NCBI GenBank assembly: GCA_015654635.1
Contig: JAATGP010000026.1
Location: 1-52,983, forward strand
Direction of reading: 5' to 3'
Source of the DNA: Alphaproteobacteria bacterium
Lineage (GTDB): Bacteria; Pseudomonadota; Alphaproteobacteria; Micropepsales; Micropepsaceae
Length of the DNA stretch: 52,983 nt
In this document: positions 27,547 to 36,673 of the stretch, one piece after another
Layout: every line of letters starts with the position of its first letter
How positions within the stretch are numbered: position 1 is the first letter of the stretch
Translations under genes and position numbers: made by a program
Notes under the pieces: model-generated
Databases searched by the model: none
What the model saw: only the letters and a program-made list of their open reading frames with translations
Told to the model about the DNA's origin: nothing

Positions 27547-29466
27547 GTGCGTGGAATCCTGTTCAGATGGATGGCTGGCACAGCATTCCTCGCAACGCAG
27601 ACGGCGCTCGCCCAGCAGCTCGCATTCAGTGGCGATGTGCAAAGTCTTACCATTGAACAGCTTGCCAATGTGGAAATCACCTCGGTATCCAAGGCCCCAC
27701 AACCGCTCTCCGGCGCTGCGGCTGCGGTTTACGTCATCAGCCATGACGATGTGATCCGTTCCGGCGCCCAGAGCCTAGCGGACGTGCTGCGGCTCGCCCC
27801 CAATTTGGAAATTATGCAAACCAGCCCCAGCGCCTATCAGATCACGGCAAGGGGCTTCAATGGTAATAACGGAGCCCAGAATTTTTCCAACAAGCTGCTC
27901 GTGATGATTGATGGCCGCAGCGTCTATAGCCCGCTTTATTCCGGCGTTTATTGGGATGCACAAGACGTTTTACCCGAGGATATCGAACGGGTGGAAGTAA
28001 TCAGCGGTCCGGGCGGAACCTTGTGGGGCGCCAATGCCGTCAATGGTGTCGTCAACGTCATTACCCGCAAAGCGGCAGACACCGCCGGTGGCTTCTTGTC
28101 ATTGGGTGCGGGCGACCAGTACAGCAGCGCGGCACTGCAATACGGCGGCAAACTGGATGACACGGTGAGTTACCGTGTCTATGCCAAGACCTTTTATCAG
28201 CGCGCTTTCAACAGCACGGCAGGCAATTCACAACATGACAACTGGAGCAAACCGCAAGGCGGGTTTCGTCTGGATTGGGATCAGGAGCAGGATAAGGTCA
28301 CACTGCAAGGCGATCTTTATGCTGGGTTCGAAGGCCAAACGAGCAGCACCCACGGGACGATTATTGGCGGCAATCTGACCGCCACTTGGCAGCACCAACT
28401 CGACGGGGACTCATCGCTGCAACTCTTGACCTATTATGACGAGACAGAGCGCCATGCGGCCGCCGACGCCGGTGCCTTTGTCCTTAACACCTATGATATC
28501 GAACTGCAGCACAATTTCCGTTTGGGAAGCTGGAACAACATCGTGTGGGGGATCGGCGATCGCATCAACCAATATGGCATCTCCGACGCCAACGGAACCG
28601 ATACCTCGCTGCTATGGAATCCAGGCCACCGGACCTTGAATCTTGCCAACATTTTCGCCGAAGATCACATCGCCCTCAGTGACAGCGTGCAGCTCTCCCT
28701 CGGGGTGAAGGTGGAGAACGATCCCTATTCCGGAATCGCGCCCATGCCCAGTGGCCGTCTTTCCTGGCAGATCAGCAATGCCCATGCGGTTTGGGGGGCG
28801 ATCTCGCGCGCGCTACGCTCCCCCACGCCCTTTGACACCGATGTGGTGGAGAAGCTCGGTACCACACCGTTCCTTACCGGCAATCCCAACTTCCTGCCCG
28901 AAGAAGTCACCGCTTATGAGGTCGGCTATCGCGGCCAGCTTTTCGACAATGTGACCCTGTCGGTCTCGGGCTTTGAGAATGTCTATGACGATCTGCGCAC
29001 CATCGAGCCTGACCCCGTGACGGTATTGCCCCTGAGATGGGGAAACCTGATGAAGGGCAATGTCCATGGCGTAGAAGCCTGGGCGAGCTACCAGGCGACC
29101 GATTGGTGGCGCCTCAATGCCGGCTTCAACATCCAGCATGAGGACCTCTCCTTCAAGCCTGGCGCCAGCGCCGTTCTCGACCTTTCCCAGGCCGGTAACG
29201 ATCCCCATCACCAGGCGTCGCTGCGCTCTTCGATGGATCTGTCGCCCGACCTCGCTTTCGATATGGATTGGCGCTATGTCGGCGCCCTGCCCGCCCCCTA
29301 TGTGCCAGAATATGTGGAAATGAACGCGCGGCTGGGCTGGCGCCTTTCCGATAGCCTAACTGTGGCGCTTTCCGGCTTCAATCTGCTGCACGGCCATCAT
29401 TTGGAATATCCGGCCAGCGATCAGATCCGCCGCAGCGCCTTTCTCGAAACCCGATTGCGTTTCTGA
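27547..29466 (+). CDS. TonB-dependent receptor (vitamin B12/colicin type), first gene of a signalling operon
   Basis: This outer-membrane receptor has about 639 residues. With the GTG start at 27547 (GGGGG about 6 nt upstream) the signal peptide is MRGILFRWMAGTAFLATQTALA. A TTG at 27526 and an ATG at 27571 are alternatives. The plug spans about residues 40-160 (SVSKAPQPLSGAAAAVYVISHDDVIRSGAQSLADVLRLAPN, RGFNG, VMIDGRSVYSPLYSGVYWDAQDVLPEDIERVEVISGPGGTLWGANAVNGVVNVITR). The 22-strand barrel ends with aromatic Phe (LETRLRF). It is followed with a 1-base overlap (TGATG) by yfiR, then kinase and receiver genes, so it may be a sensor-linked receptor. The substrate is unknown. Confidence 0.9.
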   Translation: MRGILFRWMAGTAFLATQTALAQQLAFSGDVQSLTIEQLANVEITSVSKAPQPLSGAAAAVYVISHDDVIRSGAQSLADVLRLAPNLEIMQTSPSAYQITARGFNGNNGAQNFSNKLLVMIDGRSVYSPLYSGVYWDAQDVLPEDIERVEVISGPGGTLWGANAVNGVVNVITRKAADTAGGFLSLGAGDQYSSAALQYGGKLDDTVSYRVYAKTFYQRAFNSTAGNSQHDNWSKPQGGFRLDWDQEQDKVTLQGDLYAGFEGQTSSTHGTIIGGNLTATWQHQLDGDSSLQLLTYYDETERHAAADAGAFVLNTYDIELQHNFRLGSWNNIVWGIGDRINQYGISDANGTDTSLLWNPGHRTLNLANIFAEDHIALSDSVQLSLGVKVENDPYSGIAPMPSGRLSWQISNAHAVWGAISRALRSPTPFDTDVVEKLGTTPFLTGNPNFLPEEVTAYEVGYRGQLFDNVTLSVSGFENVYDDLRTIEPDPVTVLPLRWGNLMKGNVHGVEAWASYQATDWWRLNAGFNIQHEDLSFKPGASAVLDLSQAGNDPHHQASLRSSMDLSPDLAFDMDWRYVGALPAPYVPEYVEMNARLGWRLSDSLTVALSGFNLLHGHHLEYPASDQIRRSAFLETRLRF

Positions 29467-29978
29467 TGCGCCCCCGCTCGCTCTTTCTGGCGGTGGTGGC
29501 TGGCGGCCTGCTGATGGCATTCCCAGCGCCGGCTGATCCGGCCATCGAATATGCCGTGAAGGCCGCCTATCTCACCAAATTCATTCCTTTTATCACATGG
29601 CCCGATACCGCATCTTTCAGCATCTGCGTGTTGGGGGACGATCCTTTTGCCGGCAAGCTGGAACAGGCGGCGAACGGCACCAAACTGGGTGATCACCCCG
29701 TCCATGTGCGCCATGTCGCGGCGCCAGACGCCAGTTGCCAAATCCTTTTCCTCTCCGATGCGGCAAGTGCGGATGCCGCGTTGGAGGCGCTACGCGGCAA
29801 ACCAGTGGTGACGGTGACCGATTCCGGATTGAAGGAGCATGGCGTGATCAGCTTCGTCATCGCCGACAATCACGTGCGCTTCGATATCGACGACGCAGCA
29901 GCAGCTCAAAGCGGCCTCGACATCAGTTCCAAGCTTCTGGACTTGGCGCACGGCGTCAAGCAGCGGGGTCAGCCATGA
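29466..29978 (+). CDS. YfiR-family periplasmic protein
   Basis: The 170-residue product has a signal peptide (MRPRSLFLAVVAGGLLMAFPAPA) and the YfiR/DUF4154 pattern: EYAVKAAYLTKFIPFITWP, FSICVLGDDPF, CQILFLSDA, KPVVTVTDSGLKEHGVISFVIADNHVRFDID and SGLDISSKLLDLA. In Pseudomonas, YfiR restrains the periplasmic domain of the diguanylate cyclase YfiN. Here no GGDEF protein is nearby; the adjacent partner is a sensor histidine kinase with a periplasmic domain. I infer that this YfiR gates that kinase. The start overlaps the receptor stop and the end overlaps the kinase start. Confidence 0.88.
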   Translation: MRPRSLFLAVVAGGLLMAFPAPADPAIEYAVKAAYLTKFIPFITWPDTASFSICVLGDDPFAGKLEQAANGTKLGDHPVHVRHVAAPDASCQILFLSDAASADAALEALRGKPVVTVTDSGLKEHGVISFVIADNHVRFDIDDAAAAQSGLDISSKLLDLAHGVKQRGQP

Positions 29979-31303
29979 CGGGACATGACTGGTATCCCTC
30001 CGTGATCGGCGCCCTCATCGCGGCGGCCCTGCTGCTGACAGTGGGTGTGCTGATGGCGGTCTATGAGGAACAGCTCTACAGCGCCCAACAGGTCAAGAAT
30101 GTGCGTGAGCAGGCTCAAATCCTGGCGGCCAGCGTCACCGCGGCCATCGTGTTCGATGACCAACGCGCCGCCAAAGAATATGTCGACGCGCTGACCGCCA
30201 ATCCGGAGTTACGGGCCGGCGGCGTCTATGATGACCAGAATCATCTGCTGGCGGGCTTTTCGCGCGGCGGCACACATCTACCGTTGGGCCCAGGCAAAGA
30301 GACCACACTGATCGGGCCGGACTTCGTCGAGGTCACTGTTCCTGCGAGCCAGAACGGCACGCGCGTGGGGACCGTTCTGCTCCGTGCGGTAACCGAGCCG
30401 GTGGAGCGGCGCTATGCGCGCTATGGCGGCCTCATCTTGCTGGTCATCATGGGGGCGCTGGTGATCGCCGTGCTCAGTATCAGCCAAGCGGCGCTATCGC
30501 GGCGCGCCGAGCAACTCGCAACGGTCAACAACCGTCTGCATCAAGAGATGGAAGAGCGGCGCAAGACCGAGGAGGCTCTTCGCCAAAGTCACAAGATGGA
30601 AGCCGTAGGCCAGTTGTCAGGCGGCATCGCGCATGATTTCAACAATCTAATCATGATCGTGAAGGGCAATTTGCTGCTGTTAAAGCGCAAGCTGGGCAGC
30701 TCCGGGACGGCGGATAAATATATCGTTGCGGCCGATGAAGCGCTCAACCGTGCCGCCCATCTGACGCAGCGCATCCTTGCCTTCTCCCGCCGTCAACCGC
30801 TGACGCCACAGCGTGTGCAGCTTTCCACCATGATAAAGGGCCTTTCCGAATTGATCCGCCACTCGGCCGGTGAGAAGGTGGAAATCACTACCCGCCTCGA
30901 TGGCCGATGGTCTGCCCGCTGCGATATCAACCAAATGGAAAACGTGATCCTCAATCTTGCCATCAATGCGCGGGACGCCATGCCCGACGGTGGGCGGCTG
31001 ACAATCGCGACCAGCGACGTAACCCTCAGCGTTCCCCCGCCGGACTTGGGCGAGGAGTTCGTCCCCGGCGCTTATGCGTCATTGGCAGTGTCGGATACTG
31101 GCATCGGCATGTCCGACGAGGTTCGCCGCCGCGCTGTAGATCCATTCTTCACCACCAAACCACTGGGCAAGGGCACCGGGCTCGGCCTGTCGATGACATT
31201 CGGCTTCGTGCGCCAATCGGGTGGCCATTTGGTGATCGAAAGCACACCCGGCGACGGCACCACCATCACCATCCTGTTACCACGCGACAAGGATACCGCA
31301 TGA
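29975..31303 (+). CDS. Membrane sensor histidine kinase partnered with a YfiR protein
   Basis: The 442-residue kinase has TM1 at about 8-30, a periplasmic domain at about 31-148 and TM2 at 151-169. The periplasmic part has the feel of a CHASE8/YfiN-like sensor (QAQILAASVTAAIVFDDQRAAKEYVDALTANPELRAGGVYD). A HAMP-like or coiled linker follows, then the dimerisation helix with phospho-acceptor His220 (GQLSGGIAHDFNNLI). The ATPase domain shows the N box (NLAINARDAMPDGG), DTGIGM, FFTTKPLGKGTGLGLSM and GTTITILLP. HDFNN places it with the HisKA kinases that often pass phosphate to separate receivers. ATG 29975 overlaps the yfiR stop, and its stop overlaps the receiver gene. Confidence 0.92.
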   Translation: MTGHDWYPSVIGALIAAALLLTVGVLMAVYEEQLYSAQQVKNVREQAQILAASVTAAIVFDDQRAAKEYVDALTANPELRAGGVYDDQNHLLAGFSRGGTHLPLGPGKETTLIGPDFVEVTVPASQNGTRVGTVLLRAVTEPVERRYARYGGLILLVIMGALVIAVLSISQAALSRRAEQLATVNNRLHQEMEERRKTEEALRQSHKMEAVGQLSGGIAHDFNNLIMIVKGNLLLLKRKLGSSGTADKYIVAADEALNRAAHLTQRILAFSRRQPLTPQRVQLSTMIKGLSELIRHSAGEKVEITTRLDGRWSARCDINQMENVILNLAINARDAMPDGGRLTIATSDVTLSVPPPDLGEEFVPGAYASLAVSDTGIGMSDEVRRRAVDPFFTTKPLGKGTGLGLSMTFGFVRQSGGHLVIESTPGDGTTITILLPRDKDTA

Positions 31304-31689
31304 GCGACATCAGACCGCAAATTCTGCTGGCAGAAGACGAAGCGATGCTGCGTTTGATCGCAGTGGAGGTGCTGGAAGATGCTGGTTTCGCAGTGTTCGA
31401 GGCCAGCGACGGGGTAGAGGCCTTGATGCTGCTGAAAGCCAATCCGCAGATTGCGCTTCTCATCTCCGATATCAAGATGCCCCGGCTGGACGGCTATGGC
31501 CTGATCGAGGCGGGCTTGGCGGTGAAGCCCGGCCTCAAAGTGCTCCTGATGACAGGCTACGCGGATGTGCCACTGCCTTTGCCGCTGAAAGCGCGTGACA
31601 TCCAGATTCTGCACAAGCCCTTCATGCTGGATGAGCTGTGCGCCATCGCAGCCTCTATCGTCGCTGAAGACAGGCCACCGAGCCAGTAA
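31300..31689 (+). CDS. Stand-alone response regulator receiver
   Basis: The 129-residue protein is a single CheY-like receiver: ILLAEDEAMLRL (acid pocket), phospho-acceptor Asp57 (ISDIKMPRLDG), the Thr switch in LLMTGYAD and the conserved Lys in ILHKPF. There is no output domain, so it must act by protein contact or in a phosphorelay. The start ATG overlaps the kinase stop (ATGA), so it is the natural target of that kinase. What lies downstream of it is unknown. It closes the four-gene operon. Confidence 0.92.
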   Translation: MSDIRPQILLAEDEAMLRLIAVEVLEDAGFAVFEASDGVEALMLLKANPQIALLISDIKMPRLDGYGLIEAGLAVKPGLKVLLMTGYADVPLPLPLKARDIQILHKPFMLDELCAIAASIVAEDRPPSQ

Positions 31690-31706
31690 GATCCGTCGCC
31701 GCTTCG

Positions 31707-31826
31707 CTAACGGAAGCCAAGCGCTTTACCGACCGTTATCATCATGGCGGTCGCGATCCACACGGTAGCAACGGTTGCCGCCGTTATGACAATGCCGGGA
31801 CACCAAGGAAAATCACGGATTGCCAA
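31707..31826 (-). CDS. Possible small membrane protein (doubtful)
   Basis: A minus-strand frame with a TTG start at 31826 would encode 39 residues, MAIRDFPWCPG then a hydrophobic helix (IVITAATVATVWIATAMMITVG) and KALGFR. The single membrane span ending in basic residues looks like a small membrane protein. There is no good ribosome site, and the frame extends upstream to 31901. I cannot exclude chance. It occupies the 270-base gap before ppk2. Confidence 0.22.
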   Translation of the reverse strand: MAIRDFPWCPGIVITAATVATVWIATAMMITVGKALGFR

Positions 31827-31961
31827 GGATTCACATGACGCAACACTGTCTCGTATGCCCCGACAGAATAACGCCATAATGGGTCGGCCTATGGCATGCA
31901 AATCCGCGCTACTCTGACTGCGGTTTATGGGCTATTCATAACAGCGCTGGAAGGAAAAATC

Positions 31962-32831
31962 ATGAAAATCAACGCGAAAGACTTCCGCGTGCGGGAGGGA
32001 GATGAGGTTCATCTCCAGAAATGGCCAACCAAGGTCGAGCCGGTCTACACATCGAAAGAGCAATACAAGGAACTGCTGCGAGAGCATGTGGCAATGCTCA
32101 GTGCGCAGCAGCAGCTACTCTACGCTTCCAACCGCTATGCCGTTCTGCTGATCTTTCAGGCGATGGATGCGGCCGGAAAAGATGGGGCTATCCGGCATGT
32201 AATGTCCGGCGTCAACCCGCAAGGCTGCCAAGTATTCAGCTTCAAACATCCCAGCGCCACCGAGCTGGCGCATGATTTCCTCTGGCGCACCACGCGCGAT
32301 CTGCCGGAACGCGGCAGAATCGGTATCTTCAATCGCTCCTATTACGAGGAAGTGTTGGTCCTCCGCGTGCACCCGGAGCTGCTGACGGGCGAAGGTCTTC
32401 CTGACCTGCCGAAAGACCCAAAAGAGGTCTGGCACGATCGCTATCGCTCGATCACGGATTTGGAGAAGCACCTCCATGCCAATGGAACGCGCATTGTGAA
32501 ATTCTTTCTCCACCTCTCGAAGGAGGAACAGCGCAAGCGCTTCCTCGCACGCATCGATGAGCCGGAGAAGAATTGGAAATTCAGCACCGCAGATATCGCG
32601 GAGCGAAAATACTGGAAAGATTATATGAAGGCGTATGAGCAATGCCTCGGCGCGACCAGCACCAAACACGCGCCGTGGTATGTCGTGCCAGCCGATGACA
32701 AGGAAAACGCCAGGCTCATCGTCTCCCAGATCGTTCTCGACACCCTGGAAGAGCTGAAAATGGCCTATCCGAAAACCAGCGCCCAGCGCCGTAAGGAGCT
32801 GGCGTCGATCCGCAAACAACTCGCCAAGTGA
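31962..32831 (+). CDS. ppk2: Polyphosphate kinase 2 family protein (PPK2)
   Basis: PPK2 enzymes transfer phosphate between polyphosphate and nucleotides, mostly making NTP or NDP from polyphosphate. The 289-residue protein has the Walker A loop [15 protein letters not shown] (Lys73), [19 protein letters not shown], the Walker B/lid region [38 protein letters not shown] and [16 protein letters not shown]. The length fits the short one-domain class. I start at ATG 31962, with AAGGA about 8 nt upstream; the longer frame from 31896 lacks a site. AMP, ADP or GDP preference cannot be told by eye. It stands alone beside stress-related genes. Confidence 0.93.
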   Translation: MKINAKDFRVREGDEVHLQKWPTKVEPVYTSKEQYKELLREHVAMLSAQQQLLYASNRYAVLLIFQAMDAAGKDGAIRHVMSGVNPQGCQVFSFKHPSATELAHDFLWRTTRDLPERGRIGIFNRSYYEEVLVLRVHPELLTGEGLPDLPKDPKEVWHDRYRSITDLEKHLHANGTRIVKFFLHLSKEEQRKRFLARIDEPEKNWKFSTADIAERKYWKDYMKAYEQCLGATSTKHAPWYVVPADDKENARLIVSQIVLDTLEELKMAYPKTSAQRRKELASIRKQLAK

Positions 32832-32974
32832 GGACACCGGCGCTCCGCGGCACGAGCCAGGGCAAGGGTGGCCATCGGCTGGAGCGGGAAATTAAGACGA
32901 TAGCGCCTCGCCTTAGCGGATAAATTGCCAGTCAGAGACACCATAACGCCGTCGGATGCCCCCTGCGGCAATTG

Positions 32975-32989
32975 TGCGTCTGAGACGCA
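32975..32989. promoter_or_regulatory. Perfect 15-bp inverted repeat abutting the siderophore receptor promoter
   Basis: TGCGTCTGAGACGCA has two 7-base arms around a central G. It ends exactly where a TTGACA -35 box begins. The placement suggests an operator for a dimeric regulator of the receptor. It does not resemble a Fur box or the Irr element I know, so the regulator is unnamed. Confidence 0.5.
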
Positions 32990-33018
32990 TTGACAATCCA
33001 CCCGCTTACCCCATAGAT
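32990..33018 (+). promoter_or_regulatory. Sigma-70-like promoter of the siderophore receptor gene
   Basis: TTGACA (32990-32995), a 17-base spacer and ATAGAT (33013-33018). The -35 is perfect and the -10 is moderate. It lies about 24 bases before the GTG at 33042 and about 105 before the GTG at 33123, so it bears on which start is real. Confidence 0.5.
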
Positions 33019-33041
33019 GCGAGTAAGTCACAATTGCACTG

Positions 33042-35258
33042 GTGGGTAGATTGAAACCAACAAATTTATTAATTCCGCACGCTCAGATTTGTCGCGCTCC
33101 CGCCTCCGTCCACCAGTTTGATGTGGGCGGCTCAACCACACGCGATAACAGCCTGGCGTCCCGTGTCTATGGGGTACTTCTGACGGGTGTCGCGATTTTG
33201 GCGCTCGCTATGCCGGCTTCCGCCGACACTGCCGATACCGCCGAGACCGTCGTGGTCAGCGCGCCTCACTACGTTCCCAAATTGACCAACGATGCAGCCA
33301 AGATTGATGTGCCGCTGATCGAGACGCCACAGGCCGTATCCGTCATTACCCGAGACCAGATTGACTTGCTCAACTGGCAAAATCTCGGCCAAGCGGTGCG
33401 CTACACCGCCGGCGTTACGGGCGAGAACTATGGCTCGGACGAGCGCTACGACTGGCTGACCCTGCGGGGCTTCAATCCCATTGAATTCATAGACGGCCTG
33501 CAGGCGCCCGTCGGCTCGGTATCGAATGCAGGTGTCGACCTCTACGGCTTTCAGACCGTCGAAGTCCTGAAAGGGCCGTCGTCTACGCTCTATGGCCTGG
33601 CGCCGCCGGGCGGCATCGTGAACGTGACCAGCCGCCGTCCGCAGGCCGATTTCGGCGGTGAGGCACAAATTCTCTATGGCGAGTATAGCAACCTGCAGCT
33701 CACCGCAGATGTCACTGGCGCGCTGGACGACAGCGGCAAATTCCTCGGCCGCCTAACGGCGCTCGGCTATACGCGCGGCACACAGACAGAGGGTGTACGC
33801 TCCAACCGCGTCTATCTGGCACCCTCCCTCACCTGGAACATTGCGCCGGACACCTCACTGACACTGCTGAACTACTTCCAATACGACAATGTTCGCGGCG
33901 ATGGCGGCGGCTTCCTGCCGATCTACGGCGTGGCGCTGCCAAATCCGCTGGGCAAGGTTCCGACCGACACCAATCTCGGCGACACAAAATACAATGACTA
34001 TCGCCGCACCCAGTTCGGCGTTGGTTATGAGTTCACGCATCAGATCAACGATTGGCTGGGTTTCGTGCAGAACCTGAAATTCTTCGGCGACGATGCCCAC
34101 ATGCTCGACGTTTATGGTGCGGGCCTTCTCGATGCCAATGGCGATGGTGTCCCGGACGATTACCGCACCGTCCAGCGCTATAACTTCCCGTTCAATGAAA
34201 ACGTCCAATCCTTCAACATCGATAACCGATTGAACGGAACATTTGCTACCGGCCCCATCTCGCACCGGTTGCTCGTCGGCCTCGACTACCGCAATTACAT
34301 GGATATTTCCTCCAACGGCTTCGCATTGGCGCCGCCGGTAGATCTGTTCCATCCCCAGCATGTCCAGCCGATCACGACACCATCGATGACGCCTTATACA
34401 CATGAACGCCAGAACCAGACCGGGCTCTATGCCGAAGACGAGATGAAGCTCGACCATTGGGTACTGACGCTCGGCGGCCGCAATGACTGGCTCAACGAAA
34501 CGAACGCCAGCACCCAAACGGATACCGCGCATTTCACCTATCGCACCGGTTTGAACTATGTATCTGATATCGGTCTGGCGCCCTACATCGCCTATGCGAC
34601 ATCGTTCCAGCCCACATCGGGTGCGGATTTCGAGGGTCATTCGTTCAAGCCGACGTCTGGCAACCAGATCGAAGGGGGCGTGAAATTCCAGCCGACCTTC
34701 CTGCCCGAGAACGTCAATGCGCTGATCACAGCCGATGTCTACCGGCTGGTGCAGAACAACGTGCTGACGCCCGATTCCGATCCGACGCATCCGTTCTTCA
34801 ACGTACAGACAGGCCAGGTGCGCGTGCAGGGCTTCGAGCTCGAAGGCGTAACGCGCATCTTTGATCGCATCAGCCTGAATGCATCCTACAGCTACACGGA
34901 CTCCAAAGTGCTGAAAAGCAATGGGCCCGACCTCGACGAGCAGCTCACCATCGTGCCGCGCAACAAGATCTCGGCCTATGCGGACTACACCCAGCAGACC
35001 GGTCTATTCGCCGGTCTGGGTGCCGGTCTGGGCGTGCGCTATACCAGTGACTACTACGGCAATGCGGCCAATACGCTTCGTTCGCCGCCGGTAGCCTTGT
35101 TCGATGCCACCTTGCACTATGACACCCAGGACTGGCGCATGCAGGTCAACGCCAGCAACCTGTTCGACCGAACCTATCTGTCTCGCTGCAGCGACGTGAC
35201 ACAATGCTTCTATGGCCTGCGCCGGGATGTTACGGTCACACTCAGCCGGAAGTTTTGA
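33042..35258 (+). CDS. TonB-dependent siderophore receptor
   Basis: This outer-membrane receptor (738 residues) belongs to the ferric-siderophore class. It shows AETVVVSAPHYVP, DVPLIETPQAVSVITRDQID, GQAVRYTAGVTGENYG, DWLTLRGFNPIEFIDGLQ, VEVLKGPSSTLYGLAPPGGIVNVTSRRP and a barrel ending TVTLSRKF. The signal-like core LLTGVAILALAMPASA begins only about 45 residues into the longest frame, so the true start may be the GTG at 33123; neither start has a clear ribosome site. It lacks an N-terminal FecR-contacting STN domain. The next gene encodes a PepSY membrane protein 44 bases on, so uptake of a ferric siderophore and its reductive release is the likely joint role. The particular siderophore cannot be named. 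Confidence 0.9.
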   Translation: MGRLKPTNLLIPHAQICRAPASVHQFDVGGSTTRDNSLASRVYGVLLTGVAILALAMPASADTADTAETVVVSAPHYVPKLTNDAAKIDVPLIETPQAVSVITRDQIDLLNWQNLGQAVRYTAGVTGENYGSDERYDWLTLRGFNPIEFIDGLQAPVGSVSNAGVDLYGFQTVEVLKGPSSTLYGLAPPGGIVNVTSRRPQADFGGEAQILYGEYSNLQLTADVTGALDDSGKFLGRLTALGYTRGTQTEGVRSNRVYLAPSLTWNIAPDTSLTLLNYFQYDNVRGDGGGFLPIYGVALPNPLGKVPTDTNLGDTKYNDYRRTQFGVGYEFTHQINDWLGFVQNLKFFGDDAHMLDVYGAGLLDANGDGVPDDYRTVQRYNFPFNENVQSFNIDNRLNGTFATGPISHRLLVGLDYRNYMDISSNGFALAPPVDLFHPQHVQPITTPSMTPYTHERQNQTGLYAEDEMKLDHWVLTLGGRNDWLNETNASTQTDTAHFTYRTGLNYVSDIGLAPYIAYATSFQPTSGADFEGHSFKPTSGNQIEGGVKFQPTFLPENVNALITADVYRLVQNNVLTPDSDPTHPFFNVQTGQVRVQGFELEGVTRIFDRISLNASYSYTDSKVLKSNGPDLDEQLTIVPRNKISAYADYTQQTGLFAGLGAGLGVRYTSDYYGNAANTLRSPPVALFDATLHYDTQDWRMQVNASNLFDRTYLSRCSDVTQCFYGLRRDVTVTLSRKF

Positions 35259-35302
35259 ACCTGCGGGCGGCATAAGTTTCCCGCGACTTCGTGAGTCCGC
35301 CC

Positions 35303-36490
35303 ATGCCGAATACCACCGTACGAGCCTCGCCCCCAGATACGCGCGCGGGGTTCGTCCGGCAGGCTGCAGTGCACAACACGTTGGTCTGGTTGCATCGCTA
35401 CTCCGGGCTAACCATTCTGCTCTTCCTGATCTTTGCTGGCGTAACCGGCAGCATCCTGGTGTTTCGCACGCAGCTCGACGCCGCGCTTAACCCGGACCTG
35501 TTCGCTGCCGATACCGCGCATGCCTCCTCACCGGCAGCGCTTGCCGACGCCGTAGCCCGTGCGCATCCCGGCTGGCGCATTACGCAAACCCCTCTGGCGA
35601 TTGAGGCAGGCCGGTCGCTGGCGCTGCGAGTAGCACCGGCATGGGGCGGCAAACCGCTCGGCTATGATGAGGTCTTTATCGAGCCGCTGGACGGTCATGT
35701 CATCGGCGCCCGCCAGGTGACCCCCGGCTGGGGCCGGCGCGGCCTTGTCGAAGCGATCTACCAATTCCACTTCACTCTTTTGGCGGGCGCGTTCGGCCGC
35801 TGGCTCATGGGCGTGGTGGCAATTCTGTGGGTGTTGTCGAATCTTGTCGGCCTCTATCTGACCTTTCCGCGCAAACGCCCATTCTGGAAGAACTGGGGCC
35901 GGATGTGGCTCGTCCATCGCCACACGCGACTGGCACGATTCTGCCTGGAATTACACCGCGCCGGCGGGTTGTGGCTGTTCATCGGATTTCTCATCCTCTC
36001 GATCACATCCGTCGAGATGAACTTCTATGATGAATTGTTCGTGCCTTTCACAAACGCGATGTGGACGCGCGAGCCAACGCCGTTCGACAAAGCCCCCGCG
36101 TCACGCGGTGTGGCGCCGGTGCTGACATTTTCGCAAGCATCACGCCTTGCCGAAATACTGGCGGCGCAAGACCATCCAGGGTGGGTGCCGGCTTTTGCGT
36201 CCTATGGACAACAGACCGGTCTTTACGGCGTGTCGTTTATCCGCCCCGACACCGACACCTATTCGGCGCTGGGGCCCGTGGCTTACTATCTCGACAGTCG
36301 CAGCGGCAAACTGATCTATCGCGACGACCCCTACAACGACGGCAGCCGCGGTACCTTCATGCGGTCGCTCTATCCTCTCCATGCCGGGCGCATCCTGGGT
36401 TGGCCGTCGCGGATTTTCGTGCTCGTTCTTGGGATCTCCGTGACCGTTCTCGCGATCACCGGCCTCTATGTCTGGTGGCGGCGACGCTGA
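35303..36490 (+). CDS. PepSY-associated membrane protein, likely siderophore-iron reductase
   Basis: The protein has about 395 residues with four membrane segments: TILLFLIFAGVTGSILVFRTQL near the start, LMGVVAILWVLSNLVGLYLTFPRKRPFW, GLWLFIGFLILSITSVEMNFYDELF and IFVLVLGISVTVLAITGLYVWWRRR at the end. His residues near the helices (VWLHRYSG, QFHF, ELHRAGG, LHAGR) fit haem ligation as in PepSY_TM proteins next to siderophore receptors, several of which act as inner-membrane iron reductases. A GTG at 35291 is an alternative start; neither has a clear ribosome site. It probably forms an operon with the receptor upstream and converges on the next receptor gene. Confidence 0.87.
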   Translation: MPNTTVRASPPDTRAGFVRQAAVHNTLVWLHRYSGLTILLFLIFAGVTGSILVFRTQLDAALNPDLFAADTAHASSPAALADAVARAHPGWRITQTPLAIEAGRSLALRVAPAWGGKPLGYDEVFIEPLDGHVIGARQVTPGWGRRGLVEAIYQFHFTLLAGAFGRWLMGVVAILWVLSNLVGLYLTFPRKRPFWKNWGRMWLVHRHTRLARFCLELHRAGGLWLFIGFLILSITSVEMNFYDELFVPFTNAMWTREPTPFDKAPASRGVAPVLTFSQASRLAEILAAQDHPGWVPAFASYGQQTGLYGVSFIRPDTDTYSALGPVAYYLDSRSGKLIYRDDPYNDGSRGTFMRSLYPLHAGRILGWPSRIFVLVLGISVTVLAITGLYVWWRRR

Positions 36491-36645
36491 CGTTCATCCG
36501 GGCATTGGGACCGGCCGAACGGATGGATGTGCCCACCAATTCGGTTGCCAGCGTGCTGCGCTTATGCGGACCATTGATGCAATAGCGTCTGATAAGAACT
36601 ACCTGCCGTGCCATGACGAATCCTTTCATGACGAGAAGAGCCGTT

Positions 36646-36667
36646 CCGGGCGGTCTGAGCCGCCCGG
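36646..36667 (-). terminator. Hairpin between convergent genes
   Basis: CCGGGCGG (36646-36653) and CCGCCCGG (36660-36667) form a perfect 8-bp stem with a 6-base loop, 7 bases past the stop of the minus-strand receptor gene. No T-run follows on either strand. It may serve both the PepSY and the receptor transcripts. Confidence 0.5.
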
Positions 36668-36673
36668 TAGCCT

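Noticed and set aside
33855..34790. 311-codon minus-strand frame inside the siderophore receptor
   Set aside because: It is antisense to well-conserved receptor barrel sequence, with no domain of its own.
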